From Fibrivirga algicola (lineage in GTDB: Bacteria > Bacteroidota > Bacteroidia > Cytophagales > Spirosomataceae): a stretch of DNA of 64,000 nucleotides. Positions 47,271 to 56,161 of the stretch are shown one piece after another (the stretch's first letter is position 1; each line of letters begins with the position of its first letter). The position numbers and the translations under genes are program-made. The stretch lies in contig NZ_WAEL01000009.1 in NCBI RefSeq assembly GCF_011742925.1, positions 124,001 to 188,000 on the forward strand, read 5' to 3'. The notes below the pieces were generated by a model. It had not been told where the DNA came from. It saw nothing but the letters and a program-made list of their open reading frames with translations, and made no database searches.

Positions 47271-48854
47271 ATGAGTTTCTCTATGTTGCGGTGCCTGACG
47301 GCCACCATCCTGCCTGTTTTGCTCTGTTCGAAGGGCAATGCCCAACCCCTTGTCGTGACAGTACAACCCGAGCAAACCTATCAGACGATACACAGTTTTG
47401 GGGCTTCTGACTGCTGGTCGGCGCAGTTTGTTGGTCAGCAGTATTCACTTGCCAACCGCGAGCGGGTGGCCGACTGGTTGTTCAGTATGGACACCGATAA
47501 GGCCGGTAATCCGAAGGGCATTGGCCTGTCGCTCTGGCGGTTCAATATTGGGGCGGGTAGTACCGAGCAGGGCGATTCGAGCGGTATCCGCAGCCCGTGG
47601 CGCCGGTCAGAATGTTTCCAGCGGCCCGACGGGTCCTACGATTGGACCAAACAGGCGGGGCAGCAATGGTTTGTCGATGCCGCCCACCAGCGAAAGGTGC
47701 CCTACCTGCTGGGGTTTACCAATTCACCCCCTGTACAGTTTACCACCAACGGCAAAGCTTACGCTTCGGGTACGTTGGGCGACTATAACTTCAACCGGCA
47801 GCGGCTGGGCGACTACACCCGGTTTCTGGCCGACGTGGCTCAGTATTTTGCCAAACGGGGAACGCCGATGCACTACCTGAGCCCGTTCAACGAACCGCAG
47901 TGGGACTGGGGCATCAAGAGAGGGCAGCGCATGGCCACCCAGGAAGGTACCCCCGCCACCAACGCCGATATGGCCGAACTAACCCGCGAACTGGGGCGTG
48001 AACTGAGCCAGCGTAAACTGCCCACCCGCCTGATACTGGGTGAGGCAGGCCAGCTGGATTACCTGTACCGGGCAGGTACGAACCGCAGCAAAACTGGTCA
48101 AGACGATGTAATCACCGCCTTTTTCGAACCGGGCAGCCCAACCCGGATTGGCAACGTACCCAGCGTTGAGCCGATCATTTGTGGGCACAGTTACTTCACC
48201 ACCTCACCCGCCACAAAACTGATCAGTATGCGGCAGGCACTGGCTGAAAAAGCAAAGCAGGCCGGGGTTGATTTCTGGCAGTCGGAATACTGTGTGCTGG
48301 GCGACAACGACGGCGAAATCAACGGCAATGGGCGGGACCTCGGCATGACAACGGCCCTCTACGTCGCCAAAGTGATCCATGCCGACCTCACGTCGGCCAA
48401 TGCCACGTCCTGGCAGTGGTGGCTGGCGTTGAGTGCCAGCAACTACAAAGACGGACTGGTTTATGTAGAAAAGAACGGAAAGATGGGCGAGACCGCCCAA
48501 AACCAGCAGGATGGCGACGTACTCAGTTCTAAAACGATGTGGGCACTAGGCAACTATGCCCGCTTTGTCCGCCCGGGAATGATTCGGGTGGCCGCACAAA
48601 CAAACGAGGCGCAGCCCGGAGCCAATGCACCCATGGTATCGGCCTATCGCACAGCAAACAAAAAGCAACTGGTTATTGTCGTAGTCAATCCCGGCGAGGC
48701 CCGCCCCATCCAACTGGAAAGTGGTAGCCGCCGCACGCGCCAGATCGAGGTTTATGAGACAACGGATACGGCCGATCTGCGCAAACGCACCAGCCCGGCA
48801 ACCGGCCTAGTACTGGCCCCCCGCTCGGTAACCACCTTCGTGACTACTCTGTAG
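47271..48854 (+). CDS. Secreted GH30-family glycoside hydrolase
   Basis: A 527-residue secreted enzyme with a signal peptide (residues 1-24, ending KGNAQ). It has the TIM barrel plus side beta-domain of GH30. The acid/base is Glu208 in LSPFNEPQWDW and the nucleophile Glu339 in DFWQSEYCVLGDN. The N-terminal IHSFGASDCWSAQFVG and LSLWRFNIGAGSTEQ match the bacterial group related to endo-beta-1,6-galactanases, though glucanase or xylanase activity cannot be excluded. The C-terminal beta-domain ends in VLAPRSVTTFVTTL. The ATG at 47271 is preferred over GTG at 47259. The gene directly follows the PL8 lyase, so they probably act on the same or linked polymers. Confidence 0.92.
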   Translation: MSFSMLRCLTATILPVLLCSKGNAQPLVVTVQPEQTYQTIHSFGASDCWSAQFVGQQYSLANRERVADWLFSMDTDKAGNPKGIGLSLWRFNIGAGSTEQGDSSGIRSPWRRSECFQRPDGSYDWTKQAGQQWFVDAAHQRKVPYLLGFTNSPPVQFTTNGKAYASGTLGDYNFNRQRLGDYTRFLADVAQYFAKRGTPMHYLSPFNEPQWDWGIKRGQRMATQEGTPATNADMAELTRELGRELSQRKLPTRLILGEAGQLDYLYRAGTNRSKTGQDDVITAFFEPGSPTRIGNVPSVEPIICGHSYFTTSPATKLISMRQALAEKAKQAGVDFWQSEYCVLGDNDGEINGNGRDLGMTTALYVAKVIHADLTSANATSWQWWLALSASNYKDGLVYVEKNGKMGETAQNQQDGDVLSSKTMWALGNYARFVRPGMIRVAAQTNEAQPGANAPMVSAYRTANKKQLVIVVVNPGEARPIQLESGSRRTRQIEVYETTDTADLRKRTSPATGLVLAPRSVTTFVTTL

Positions 48855-48869
48855 GTACGTTCAGTACAA

Positions 48870-48923
48870 AAGGGAATGCCCGCCGGAGACAGTCTGTTCA
48901 CTGTTCCCGGCGGGCATTCCCTT
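48870..48923. terminator. Perfect 17-bp hairpin between converging genes
   Basis: Arms at 48870-48886 and 48907-48923 (AAGGGAATGCCCGCCGG and its complement) pair fully across a 20-base loop. It lies 15 bases after the GH30 stop and 33 bases before the stop of the facing surface-protein gene. It is a likely shared transcript end. Confidence 0.8.
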
Positions 48924-48955
48924 GCATGGTAATCAGCCACCGCTGATCGGCGAGG

Positions 48956-51900
48956 CTACCTGAGTCGCTGGATCATCAACGGCAGGCACTTGCCCTCCGG
49001 GCAATCGCACCGCTGCACGTCGATTGGGAGTTCGGTGTAGCAGTTGGTGTCGTTGTATACCCGTACCCAGTACGTACCTGGCTGCTGGAGCGGACTTAGT
49101 TGTCCAGTAGCCGGGAGGGTTGTTCTGCCCATTGTCAGTGCCGTTCCGGTAGCAAACGAATTGCCACGAACCAACTCGTAGGTCAGGGGAGCATCGGTAA
49201 CGGGCGTGGTCAGGACAATCGTGTAAGCGGCTGGACCGGCGCATAGCACGCTATTCAACTCGATGGCCGGTTTTGGATTAACCAGTAGGGTTGCCGTGGC
49301 TGTTGTAACGCTGGTACCGACCGAACAGGTCGCGGTAAATGTGAGTAACGTTGGGCTTGTAATGGCGGCGAGATAACTAGTCGATACCAGAACTGACTGG
49401 CCTGTAGCAGCAACCGCACCGCCTGTCCATTGAATGGTCCCCAACTCGCAACCAATAGCGGTTAAAGTGGCTGTTTCACCTGCACAGACCGTTGTGCTGC
49501 TCACGGCCAGGTCGGCAGCAACGGTGCAACTGGCGGGTGCTGTATAGGCTTGCTCAGCCGTTTGGCCAGCGTAGCTGACACGCACGGTATGCAGACCAGA
49601 GCCCGACGGCAGCCCGGTCAGCGAGAAGGGAATGGCTGTGTCACCAGCCGTTATGGGCAACGTTATTGTTTCAGTGCCGTCGGTGAGGATGGCCGTATCG
49701 GTGATCGCATTCGTTAGTGAAAGCACGCCCGTTAACGTGTATGCATTCGTCAGAGAGGTACATGCTCCTGGAGTCACTGACAGAGCCAGTGTGGGGATAC
49801 AGGTGGTTTGTGGCAACAGGGTCGACAGCACCGTAAAGCAGCAGGGACCATTGTATACGACGATCGAATAGCTGGTTCCGCTGGTGGTGGCCGGGGTGGG
49901 GAGATCGGTGAAACTCACCTGCCCAGCCACAACCGTCCGGCTGTTGTCGGTGGCCGTGTAGGAGGGGGGCGTACCGGCAGTAAACAGGATCGCCTTGTCG
50001 CCGTTCTGAATGCCGCTGAGGTCAATGCGCCCATCATTCTGAGCTATTGTACCACTGGCTGGACAGGTCGGCGGGGTCACTGACACGCTGGCGACCAGGG
50101 TGGGCAGGCAATAAAAGCCTGCGTCAAGGCTGTGGTCAACCGAGCCGAGGTTGCCGGTGGTTACCGTAATGATTGGTACAGACAGACCCGCCACATTGCT
50201 TATCTGGGCATCTGAATCGTTGATGTCGTTGCGTGTGCCGCCGGTTGCGTTGGCGGTGGTGAGTTGATAATGCCCCCCGGCGTCGGTAAGAACGTTATTT
50301 GTGAACTGGCCACCTGCACCAAACGCGATCTGGTAGGTTGTGTTGGGTAGCAGATCGGTGGTTGTGCCGGCGATAGTCGATGAAGTGGGCGAATACGTAA
50401 AGTAGTAGTCACCGCTGACGTCAGTGGTAGTGGTGGTAATCAGGGCACCGTTCTGGTACAAGGCTACCTGCACACCCGGCAGGCCTTTTTCGTCGGGGTC
50501 CTGCTCACCATCCTGGTCATCGTCCTGCCAGACCCGGTTGCCCAGTTGCAGGTACGTAGGCAGGTCGCAGGTGAGGCTAACCCCGCCCAGGCCGGTTGCT
50601 TTGCCGAATGTACTGCCGTCGCCCTCCAGCGTTCGATACACCACGTAGGCGCTCGATGCGTTGTTGCCCGAGGTATAATACCCGGTGGTGTTGCTCAGGT
50701 ATCGAATGCCGCCCGACCAGGATTGATTGTTGAGTGGGTCCATCGTCGACACCACTACTTCGCCCGAGCCCGGCCGGATGGCAATGGCCCCGTTGGCGTT
50801 CTCGGTGTGAACCAGGGCACCGTCGTACAGGAAATCGTCGTTGTAAAATTCGCCGCCGCCCGGCCCTTCGTTGTTCGCTGTGCTTGCCCCCACATTTGGC
50901 CCGGCTTTGCCGCCGTTTTCCAGCACGTAAGTTCCGTTGCTGAAATAGGCCCGTAGCACATCGCCACCACTCATGTTCACATAGTGCATTTCGTCGGGAA
51001 CATTGGTGCCGAAGTTTTCAAACCCAAGTTGCAACCCCGACCGGTCGTTGAAACCCAGCACCATCGACCCATCAATGTCGAACTGAATATCGGCCAGAAT
51101 CGGCTGGGGGTGAATGATGGCGTCGGTGCCTACCAGGGTGAATTTATTGAAGTCATCCTCCCACGGAAACCAGCCGCGAACGCTGAAATCAGTACGGTCA
51201 GGCGCTCCTTTCGGGTACGTCAGCGGGAAATCAAAAATGACCCGGAAGCTGCCGCCGCTGCCCAGATTGCCCGACGTACCCGGCGTATAGGCATATACCA
51301 CGGCGCGCAGATCACGTTTGTCTTTGCTCAACGAGGCATCGCAGACCGTGCCCACGTAGACTTTGCCCTGGTAGGTCTTCACGCCCCAAATGCGGCGCTG
51401 GCCACTCTGGCAGGTGATATCGGTCGGAAGGGAGTGAGCCGCCCAGTCAGACGGGCCGGGCGCGCCGCTGGCAGGCACCCGGAGGGAGTAGAGCTGTCCG
51501 TCGTGCAGGTTGGTGAACCAGAGCAACGAGCCGTCTTCGGCCATATCCATATCGCCCATCCCCACTTTGCCCACCGCTGCAAAGGCAGGCAGGTCGTAAT
51601 TGGCGGTAGCGGGTTCGGCTACCAACCCACGGGCGCTGTTAGATGGGATTGTGCCCAGGTCAATGCCCAGGCTGGTTACATCGACAAACAGGTTGGTAGT
51701 GGCCGAACTATAGCTGGACCCCGATAGATCGGTAACGTAAATGCCGCCTAACCCACCCGGCCCAAGGCCCACGTGGCGGCGCATGACAGCGCTGGTGAAT
51801 AGCCGTTTAGTGAACTTGTTATAGGCGGTACCCCACAAGGAGCCAACCTGACTGGCAGTAGCCAACGGGGTCATGCGACTCATGTCTTTATTGCCCCGCA

Positions 51901-52861
51901 ACGAATAAGGGAACGCCACGATTGCATCCAGCACGCCGGCCGGTGACCCACCCGGTAGCGGGTCACCGTTTACAAAGCAGGGGACAATAATGAACGGGTC
52001 TGTCTGGCAATGCTCCTGTGCGTTCAACACGCCTAAATCAACGCCACAGTTCGGGCTACCGACAAACTGCACCGTGGTACGCCCATCGGTACCGGCGGGT
52101 GTACCATTACCGGCATAGGTAGGTACGTTGCTGAACTCAACCCGGACCGGATAGGCTTGCGCTGGCACAGCCAGAGTGTACCTGCCCAGTGAGTCTGTTG
52201 AGGTGGCGAGCACAGAGCCGTTGCTGGTAATCGCCTGCACCACAATATCTGGCAATCCCGTCGACTCACCGGATTGATGAATACCATCGGCGTTAAAGTC
52301 TTTGTAGACCGTACCACCCAGGCCGGCACAGGCAAGCGGTTGGCAGGGGGTAGGAGTTAGTACTGTTGATGAAATGGTACAGGTGGTGTACGAGACTGAT
52401 ACGCTGATGGGTGAACCGGTCGCCTCGATTTCGAATGCCACGAGTTGCGGGCTTTGAACGTCGGCGTTGGTTAGGGTGGATACCAGGCGTGGACGGATTG
52501 TTCGGGTCTGATCGCCCAATTGTACAATAATCGCCTCGCCGTCTGGAACACTAGTCCAGCTCACTTCGGCACTTACAGTCGCCTTGCTGAGGCCGCTCAC
52601 TGAATAACAACCTGTTATATTGGTCAGTAAGCGGAGTCCACAGTCATTTTCGCTACTTGTTGTCGAATTTCCGACGGCGTCAGCTGACGCATCTCTCGAT
52701 CGATCTGGCGCTGGGCTTTGGTTCGTGCGAGCCTGCGTTCGCACTGATGCGGTTGGTTGATAGCCGGTCAGTGCAGATGCTGAAACGAACCGGTTGTCAG
52801 GGTCTGATGAATGAGCAACTAAAAATGGGATAAACAGAGGCACAAGTAGCCGTAAAATCAT
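48956..52861 (-). CDS. Large secreted repeat protein with SdrD-like B domains
   Basis: A 1301-residue exported protein with a signal-like start (MILRLLVPLFIPFLVAHSS). Two SdrD/B-type domains are visible: GGTVYKDFNADGIHQSGESTGLPDIVV (about 180) and LGNRVWQDDDQDGEQDPDEKGLPGVQV (about 775), each with Asp-rich, probably calcium-binding loops. Between them (about 290-770) is a long segment resembling a beta-propeller, with repeated WFTNLHDGQLYSLRVP-like strands. The last 400 residues look like tandem Ig-like modules rich in Thr, Val and Ser. The protein ends CDCPEGKCLPLMIQRLR, with no recognisable type IX secretion C-terminal domain. It probably acts at the surface in adhesion or matrix formation; nothing shows an enzymatic role. 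Confidence 0.85.
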   Translation of the reverse strand: MILRLLVPLFIPFLVAHSSDPDNRFVSASALTGYQPTASVRTQARTNQSPAPDRSRDASADAVGNSTTSSENDCGLRLLTNITGCYSVSGLSKATVSAEVSWTSVPDGEAIIVQLGDQTRTIRPRLVSTLTNADVQSPQLVAFEIEATGSPISVSVSYTTCTISSTVLTPTPCQPLACAGLGGTVYKDFNADGIHQSGESTGLPDIVVQAITSNGSVLATSTDSLGRYTLAVPAQAYPVRVEFSNVPTYAGNGTPAGTDGRTTVQFVGSPNCGVDLGVLNAQEHCQTDPFIIVPCFVNGDPLPGGSPAGVLDAIVAFPYSLRGNKDMSRMTPLATASQVGSLWGTAYNKFTKRLFTSAVMRRHVGLGPGGLGGIYVTDLSGSSYSSATTNLFVDVTSLGIDLGTIPSNSARGLVAEPATANYDLPAFAAVGKVGMGDMDMAEDGSLLWFTNLHDGQLYSLRVPASGAPGPSDWAAHSLPTDITCQSGQRRIWGVKTYQGKVYVGTVCDASLSKDKRDLRAVVYAYTPGTSGNLGSGGSFRVIFDFPLTYPKGAPDRTDFSVRGWFPWEDDFNKFTLVGTDAIIHPQPILADIQFDIDGSMVLGFNDRSGLQLGFENFGTNVPDEMHYVNMSGGDVLRAYFSNGTYVLENGGKAGPNVGASTANNEGPGGGEFYNDDFLYDGALVHTENANGAIAIRPGSGEVVVSTMDPLNNQSWSGGIRYLSNTTGYYTSGNNASSAYVVYRTLEGDGSTFGKATGLGGVSLTCDLPTYLQLGNRVWQDDDQDGEQDPDEKGLPGVQVALYQNGALITTTTTDVSGDYYFTYSPTSSTIAGTTTDLLPNTTYQIAFGAGGQFTNNVLTDAGGHYQLTTANATGGTRNDINDSDAQISNVAGLSVPIITVTTGNLGSVDHSLDAGFYCLPTLVASVSVTPPTCPASGTIAQNDGRIDLSGIQNGDKAILFTAGTPPSYTATDNSRTVVAGQVSFTDLPTPATTSGTSYSIVVYNGPCCFTVLSTLLPQTTCIPTLALSVTPGACTSLTNAYTLTGVLSLTNAITDTAILTDGTETITLPITAGDTAIPFSLTGLPSGSGLHTVRVSYAGQTAEQAYTAPASCTVAADLAVSSTTVCAGETATLTAIGCELGTIQWTGGAVAATGQSVLVSTSYLAAITSPTLLTFTATCSVGTSVTTATATLLVNPKPAIELNSVLCAGPAAYTIVLTTPVTDAPLTYELVRGNSFATGTALTMGRTTLPATGQLSPLQQPGTYWVRVYNDTNCYTELPIDVQRCDCPEGKCLPLMIQRLR

Positions 52862-53503
52862 GCTGGTTGGGCTTATTCCTGAATACTAAATGTGTAACGC
52901 ACTGCTGCTCTTGTGCCCGAGCGATTCGACTGGCTGGGCAACTGGCAGACCAATTCGTTCAGATCAGGAAAAAGTTTATTGATAATTGGGTACGCGATTA
53001 GCGAGAGCACTTATGCGGATAGAGGTCAAGATTCGTACCAGTGGCCATTACCCTAGCCGAAAGGGAGATGAACGTGCCTGGGGGACGTAAATGAGACTTG
53101 CTGCTACCCCATGAGGCCGCTACTTCGTATGTATACTACGAGTCACAATAATTACACCAGTTTAGTAGTTATCCTTAGTTATTTTGGCAAGTTTCGGTCC
53201 ATAAGCACCGTGGAGCATACTTGCCCGGCCAGGATGCAGGCGCAACAGACTAGCGCGACGCCGGTCTGCCGTGGGGTGTCAGTTGACTTTCACGGGTAGG
53301 CTGTTGGTTGTAGGGCACGCATGCATCAGCGCACAAATGCAGGGTAGTGCCGTTAGCCAGTCTGCTATGCCAAGGCGAAGCAACCTGGTATAACAGGCAG
53401 AAATACCTGGTTGTGCCCAATACTAAGCGGACAGGCAACCGCCCCTTCCGGAGGGGGAAGCGGCAGCAGGCAGGAAGGTGTGACAGGGAACGTACCTGAC
53501 TAG
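52862..53503. other. Spacer upstream of the surface protein gene
   Basis: About 640 bases with no supported gene. A G+C-rich hairpin (about 53440-53463, CCGCCCC pairing with GGGGGAAGCGG) and a copy of the iterated word (53490-53496) follow the oxidoreductase stop and may help end that transcript. The promoter of the surface-protein gene should lie within about 100 bases of 52861. Confidence 0.4.
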
Positions 53504-54547
53504 TTAGAAGGAGAGAGTGTGCCCTTCACGGTTGCTTTGCCGGGCCAGGTCAATCACTCTGGTAGTCGCCAGAATTTCGAGGGGCTTTACCGCCAACTCA
53601 GCTCCATTGGCAACAGACTCGTATAGCCATTCGTAGTAGGCTGCGTAGTTACCGGGCAGGCTGGCTACCCGTTCGCTCTTGTCGTTGGTGGTAAGTAGCC
53701 CACGGTTTTCAATTGGCTCGGTACCCCAGTTGGGTGTATTGGGCAACGTACCCAGCTTCAGACTGGGCTCCTGCACATCCAGGCCGCCCTTAGTAAACGA
53801 GCCAGCGGTACCGTGAATAGTGAACCGACGGTGGTTCTGGTGAGCCATCAGGCTGGATTTCAGGGTAATCACCTTATCAGAATAGCCTAGCCGGATAGTA
53901 AACCAGTCGTCAATCTGGCTGTTGGGTCGGATGCTCCTTATTTCGGCCGAGATGTTTTGTGGGTTGCCAAACAGGTGTAATGCCTGGTCGATGAGGTGAG
54001 GACCAAGATTAAATAAGCTCCCCCGTCCCTCACCCGGAAGCTCTTTCCAGGACGCGCTTCGGGTATCTACTGGCATGAACCGATCATACCGGGCCTCGTA
54101 ATCGAGTACATCGCCAAGCCGATTGTCGGCAATGAGTTGCTTGACTGTCAGAAAATCGGCGTCCCAACGTCGGTTCTGATAGGCCGTAATAAGCAGGCGG
54201 CGCGAGGCGGCCAGTGCCAGCAGTTGCTGGGCCTCTGTTTCAGTAAGGGCAAAGGGTTTTTCTACCACCACATGCTTGTTGCGTTCCAATGCAGCCTGCG
54301 CGTAGCGGAAGTGGGTCTCATTGGGCGAACAAATAAAGACAAGTTCGATGCGATCGTCGGCAAGTAGTTCGTCAACCGTTGCAACGGGTATGATCTCCGG
54401 GTCAAATGCCGTTACCTCACTGGGTCGGCTACTCATCACATGGGTTACTTTAAAGCCCGGATGAACGGCCAGAAACGGTGCGTGGAAGTAGCGGCCAGAC
54501 AGGCCAAAGCCAATCAGGCCGACGTTTATTTTCTTAGGTGGTGTCAT
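53504..54547 (-). CDS. Gfo/Idh/MocA-family oxidoreductase
   Basis: A 347-residue NAD(P)-dependent sugar or cyclitol dehydrogenase, cytoplasmic. The Rossmann motif is NVGLIGFGLSGRYFHAPFL (about residues 8-26), and the catalytic Lys97 lies in VVVEKPFAL. The second domain contains NLGPHLIDQALHLFG, in which the His and Asp are typical active-site residues. It resembles the YdgJ/scyllo-inositol dehydrogenase-like group by its opening residues. The lone gene could process sugars released by the surrounding hydrolases, but no operon partner supports this. Confidence 0.94.
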   Translation of the reverse strand: MTPPKKINVGLIGFGLSGRYFHAPFLAVHPGFKVTHVMSSRPSEVTAFDPEIIPVATVDELLADDRIELVFICSPNETHFRYAQAALERNKHVVVEKPFALTETEAQQLLALAASRRLLITAYQNRRWDADFLTVKQLIADNRLGDVLDYEARYDRFMPVDTRSASWKELPGEGRGSLFNLGPHLIDQALHLFGNPQNISAEIRSIRPNSQIDDWFTIRLGYSDKVITLKSSLMAHQNHRRFTIHGTAGSFTKGGLDVQEPSLKLGTLPNTPNWGTEPIENRGLLTTNDKSERVASLPGNYAAYYEWLYESVANGAELAVKPLEILATTRVIDLARQSNREGHTLSF

Positions 54548-55060
54548 GTAAACGAGTAGCGGGCCAACTGACTAATTAGGAATCACCGCTCCACTGCCGT
54601 GATAAGGCGAAAAAGGACTGAAGTTACCCGGATTGGGAGTGGGGCTTCCGAGGCAGGCTGATGTTGTCTCTCCTATAGCTTGTCCGAACAACTGTAGGAC
54701 GGACAGTAAGGTAGATCAAGTAACTAGAATATCAACTTGGGCTCTTATTGAGGTCAATTTAGAAAAAAGGTAACAATCATATGGCTGTTTTAAACTTCTG
54801 CGTTATTTTTAGAAGTAATTCCATAGGATAGATACTTTAAAACTATTGTATGCCAATCTGGTAGACGAAAGTGGATTTGTGTAACCTAAAGACTACTTGT
54901 TGCCGCTATCCGGGTCAGCATCCTGTCGGTATGGCGTATACCAGATTGCACTTGTTTGTACACGTATAACATATCTGTGTCGATTCGGCGGTTACAGCCG
55001 AGAAGACAATTGCTCAATAATAGACTATAACGCAGAAGCCATTTTTCTTGCTGTACTCTT
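54548..55060. other. A+T-rich divergent spacer
   Basis: It lies between the oxidoreductase start and the sigma-like fragment. No gene is seen. It is A+T-rich from about 54710 and would contain both promoters, none clearly identified. Confidence 0.4.
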
Positions 55061-55405
55061 ATGTTACAATTTTCATCAATCAGACAGGTAGACGAATCTC
55101 GGCCAGCCGATAATTTTGATAATCAATCATTCAACGTATTCTATGAGCGGTTCGCCCCTAAGCTTTGGGGAATCATTCTACTAGCTAATTTACCCGTTGC
55201 TCATTCAGAAGAGATACTGATCAAGACAATGCAGAATGCCTGGGCAGAACGTAGTCAACACCCGGCTACTGATCGCTACTACCTGTCAAGATTAATCAGC
55301 ATTGCCCACGCCGAAGGACTGCCCTACGAACGGGTACAGTCATTTCTAAAATCACGCCTCCGTCCCTTCTCATCCATAAATCGGGTGGTGCAAAGCATAG
55401 AATAA
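55061..55405 (+). CDS. Small protein resembling sigma-70 region 2 only
   Basis: A 114-residue protein. Residues 20-62 (SFNVFYERFAPKLWGIILLA, then HSEEILIKTMQNAWAE) align by eye with the region 2 helices of ECF sigma factors, where the usual pattern is F-x-x-L-Y-x-R-Y, then A-E-D/E-x-x-Q-x-x-F-x-x-A-W. The DNA-melting segment that normally follows is replaced by a shorter unrelated stretch, and region 4 is missing entirely, so it cannot be an ordinary sigma factor. It may be a decayed sigma gene or a small regulator that touches core RNA polymerase. No overlap with other genes. Confidence in coding is moderate; the sigma relation is weaker. Confidence 0.55.
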   Translation: MLQFSSIRQVDESRPADNFDNQSFNVFYERFAPKLWGIILLANLPVAHSEEILIKTMQNAWAERSQHPATDRYYLSRLISIAHAEGLPYERVQSFLKSRLRPFSSINRVVQSIE

Positions 55406-56161
55406 GTTAAAGAACACCTCGGCTCGTAGTCGACAAGCCTGATCCGCGTTGTGGGTATGGCTTATTCGAATGGTGGCGGTAAAATCTGGAAATGAGCCAG
55501 CTGCTCGCCCTACCAACCATACCTGGCTAACACCGTAATCGTAATCTGTTAATTTGACAGGGCTGAGCGAACAGTAGGAATCGATTCACTACTTATCAGG
55601 ATATAGCACTTGTCCGGATGGCAATCTCCTAAACCGGCTTGTCTGATGGCGCCTTGTTCGGATCGCAACACGGCACTCTTACTCAAAAAGTCGACCTACT
55701 CATGGGAAGTTGGTCTGGCCAACCTTGTTCCAGCCGGGAAGGATATTCAGGTACGTCTCTCATCGGGTTACACACTGTCTGGCCCGGCAAAGCATATAGT
55801 TGTTTTGGTACCCGCTGCGGTAGGGGCAATGGGGGCCAGTCAGCTTCACCGACAGGCTTTGTACTCATGAGCACAGTATTTTTCAGGGTCAACCCTCCTC
55901 TATACGAGTGAGCCGATACCTAATTCGGCTAGATGCACATCTACATGAATCAATTGAGTACACTTCGCCAGCCTAGTTTACTGGCTCGAAAAGCTCCGTT
56001 CAGGTTAGTTACCTCCACGCGGGCGATTGGTCATCACGCTGCCAGGGGGCAGTTCTACTTTGTCGACGCCAGACATCCCGTACCAAACCTAAACGAAACC
56101 AGGTCTCATGCCGGGGCGACTGAATGTAGAGTGAAGTTGAGAACCGTCAAAAACAGGATAT
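55406..56161. other. Long spacer upstream of the GH92 gene
   Basis: About 750 bases without a supported gene; two overlapping open frames at 55610-55911 show no family features. The promoter of the GH92-led run should lie here. One copy of the iterated word is at 55750-55756. Confidence 0.4.
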
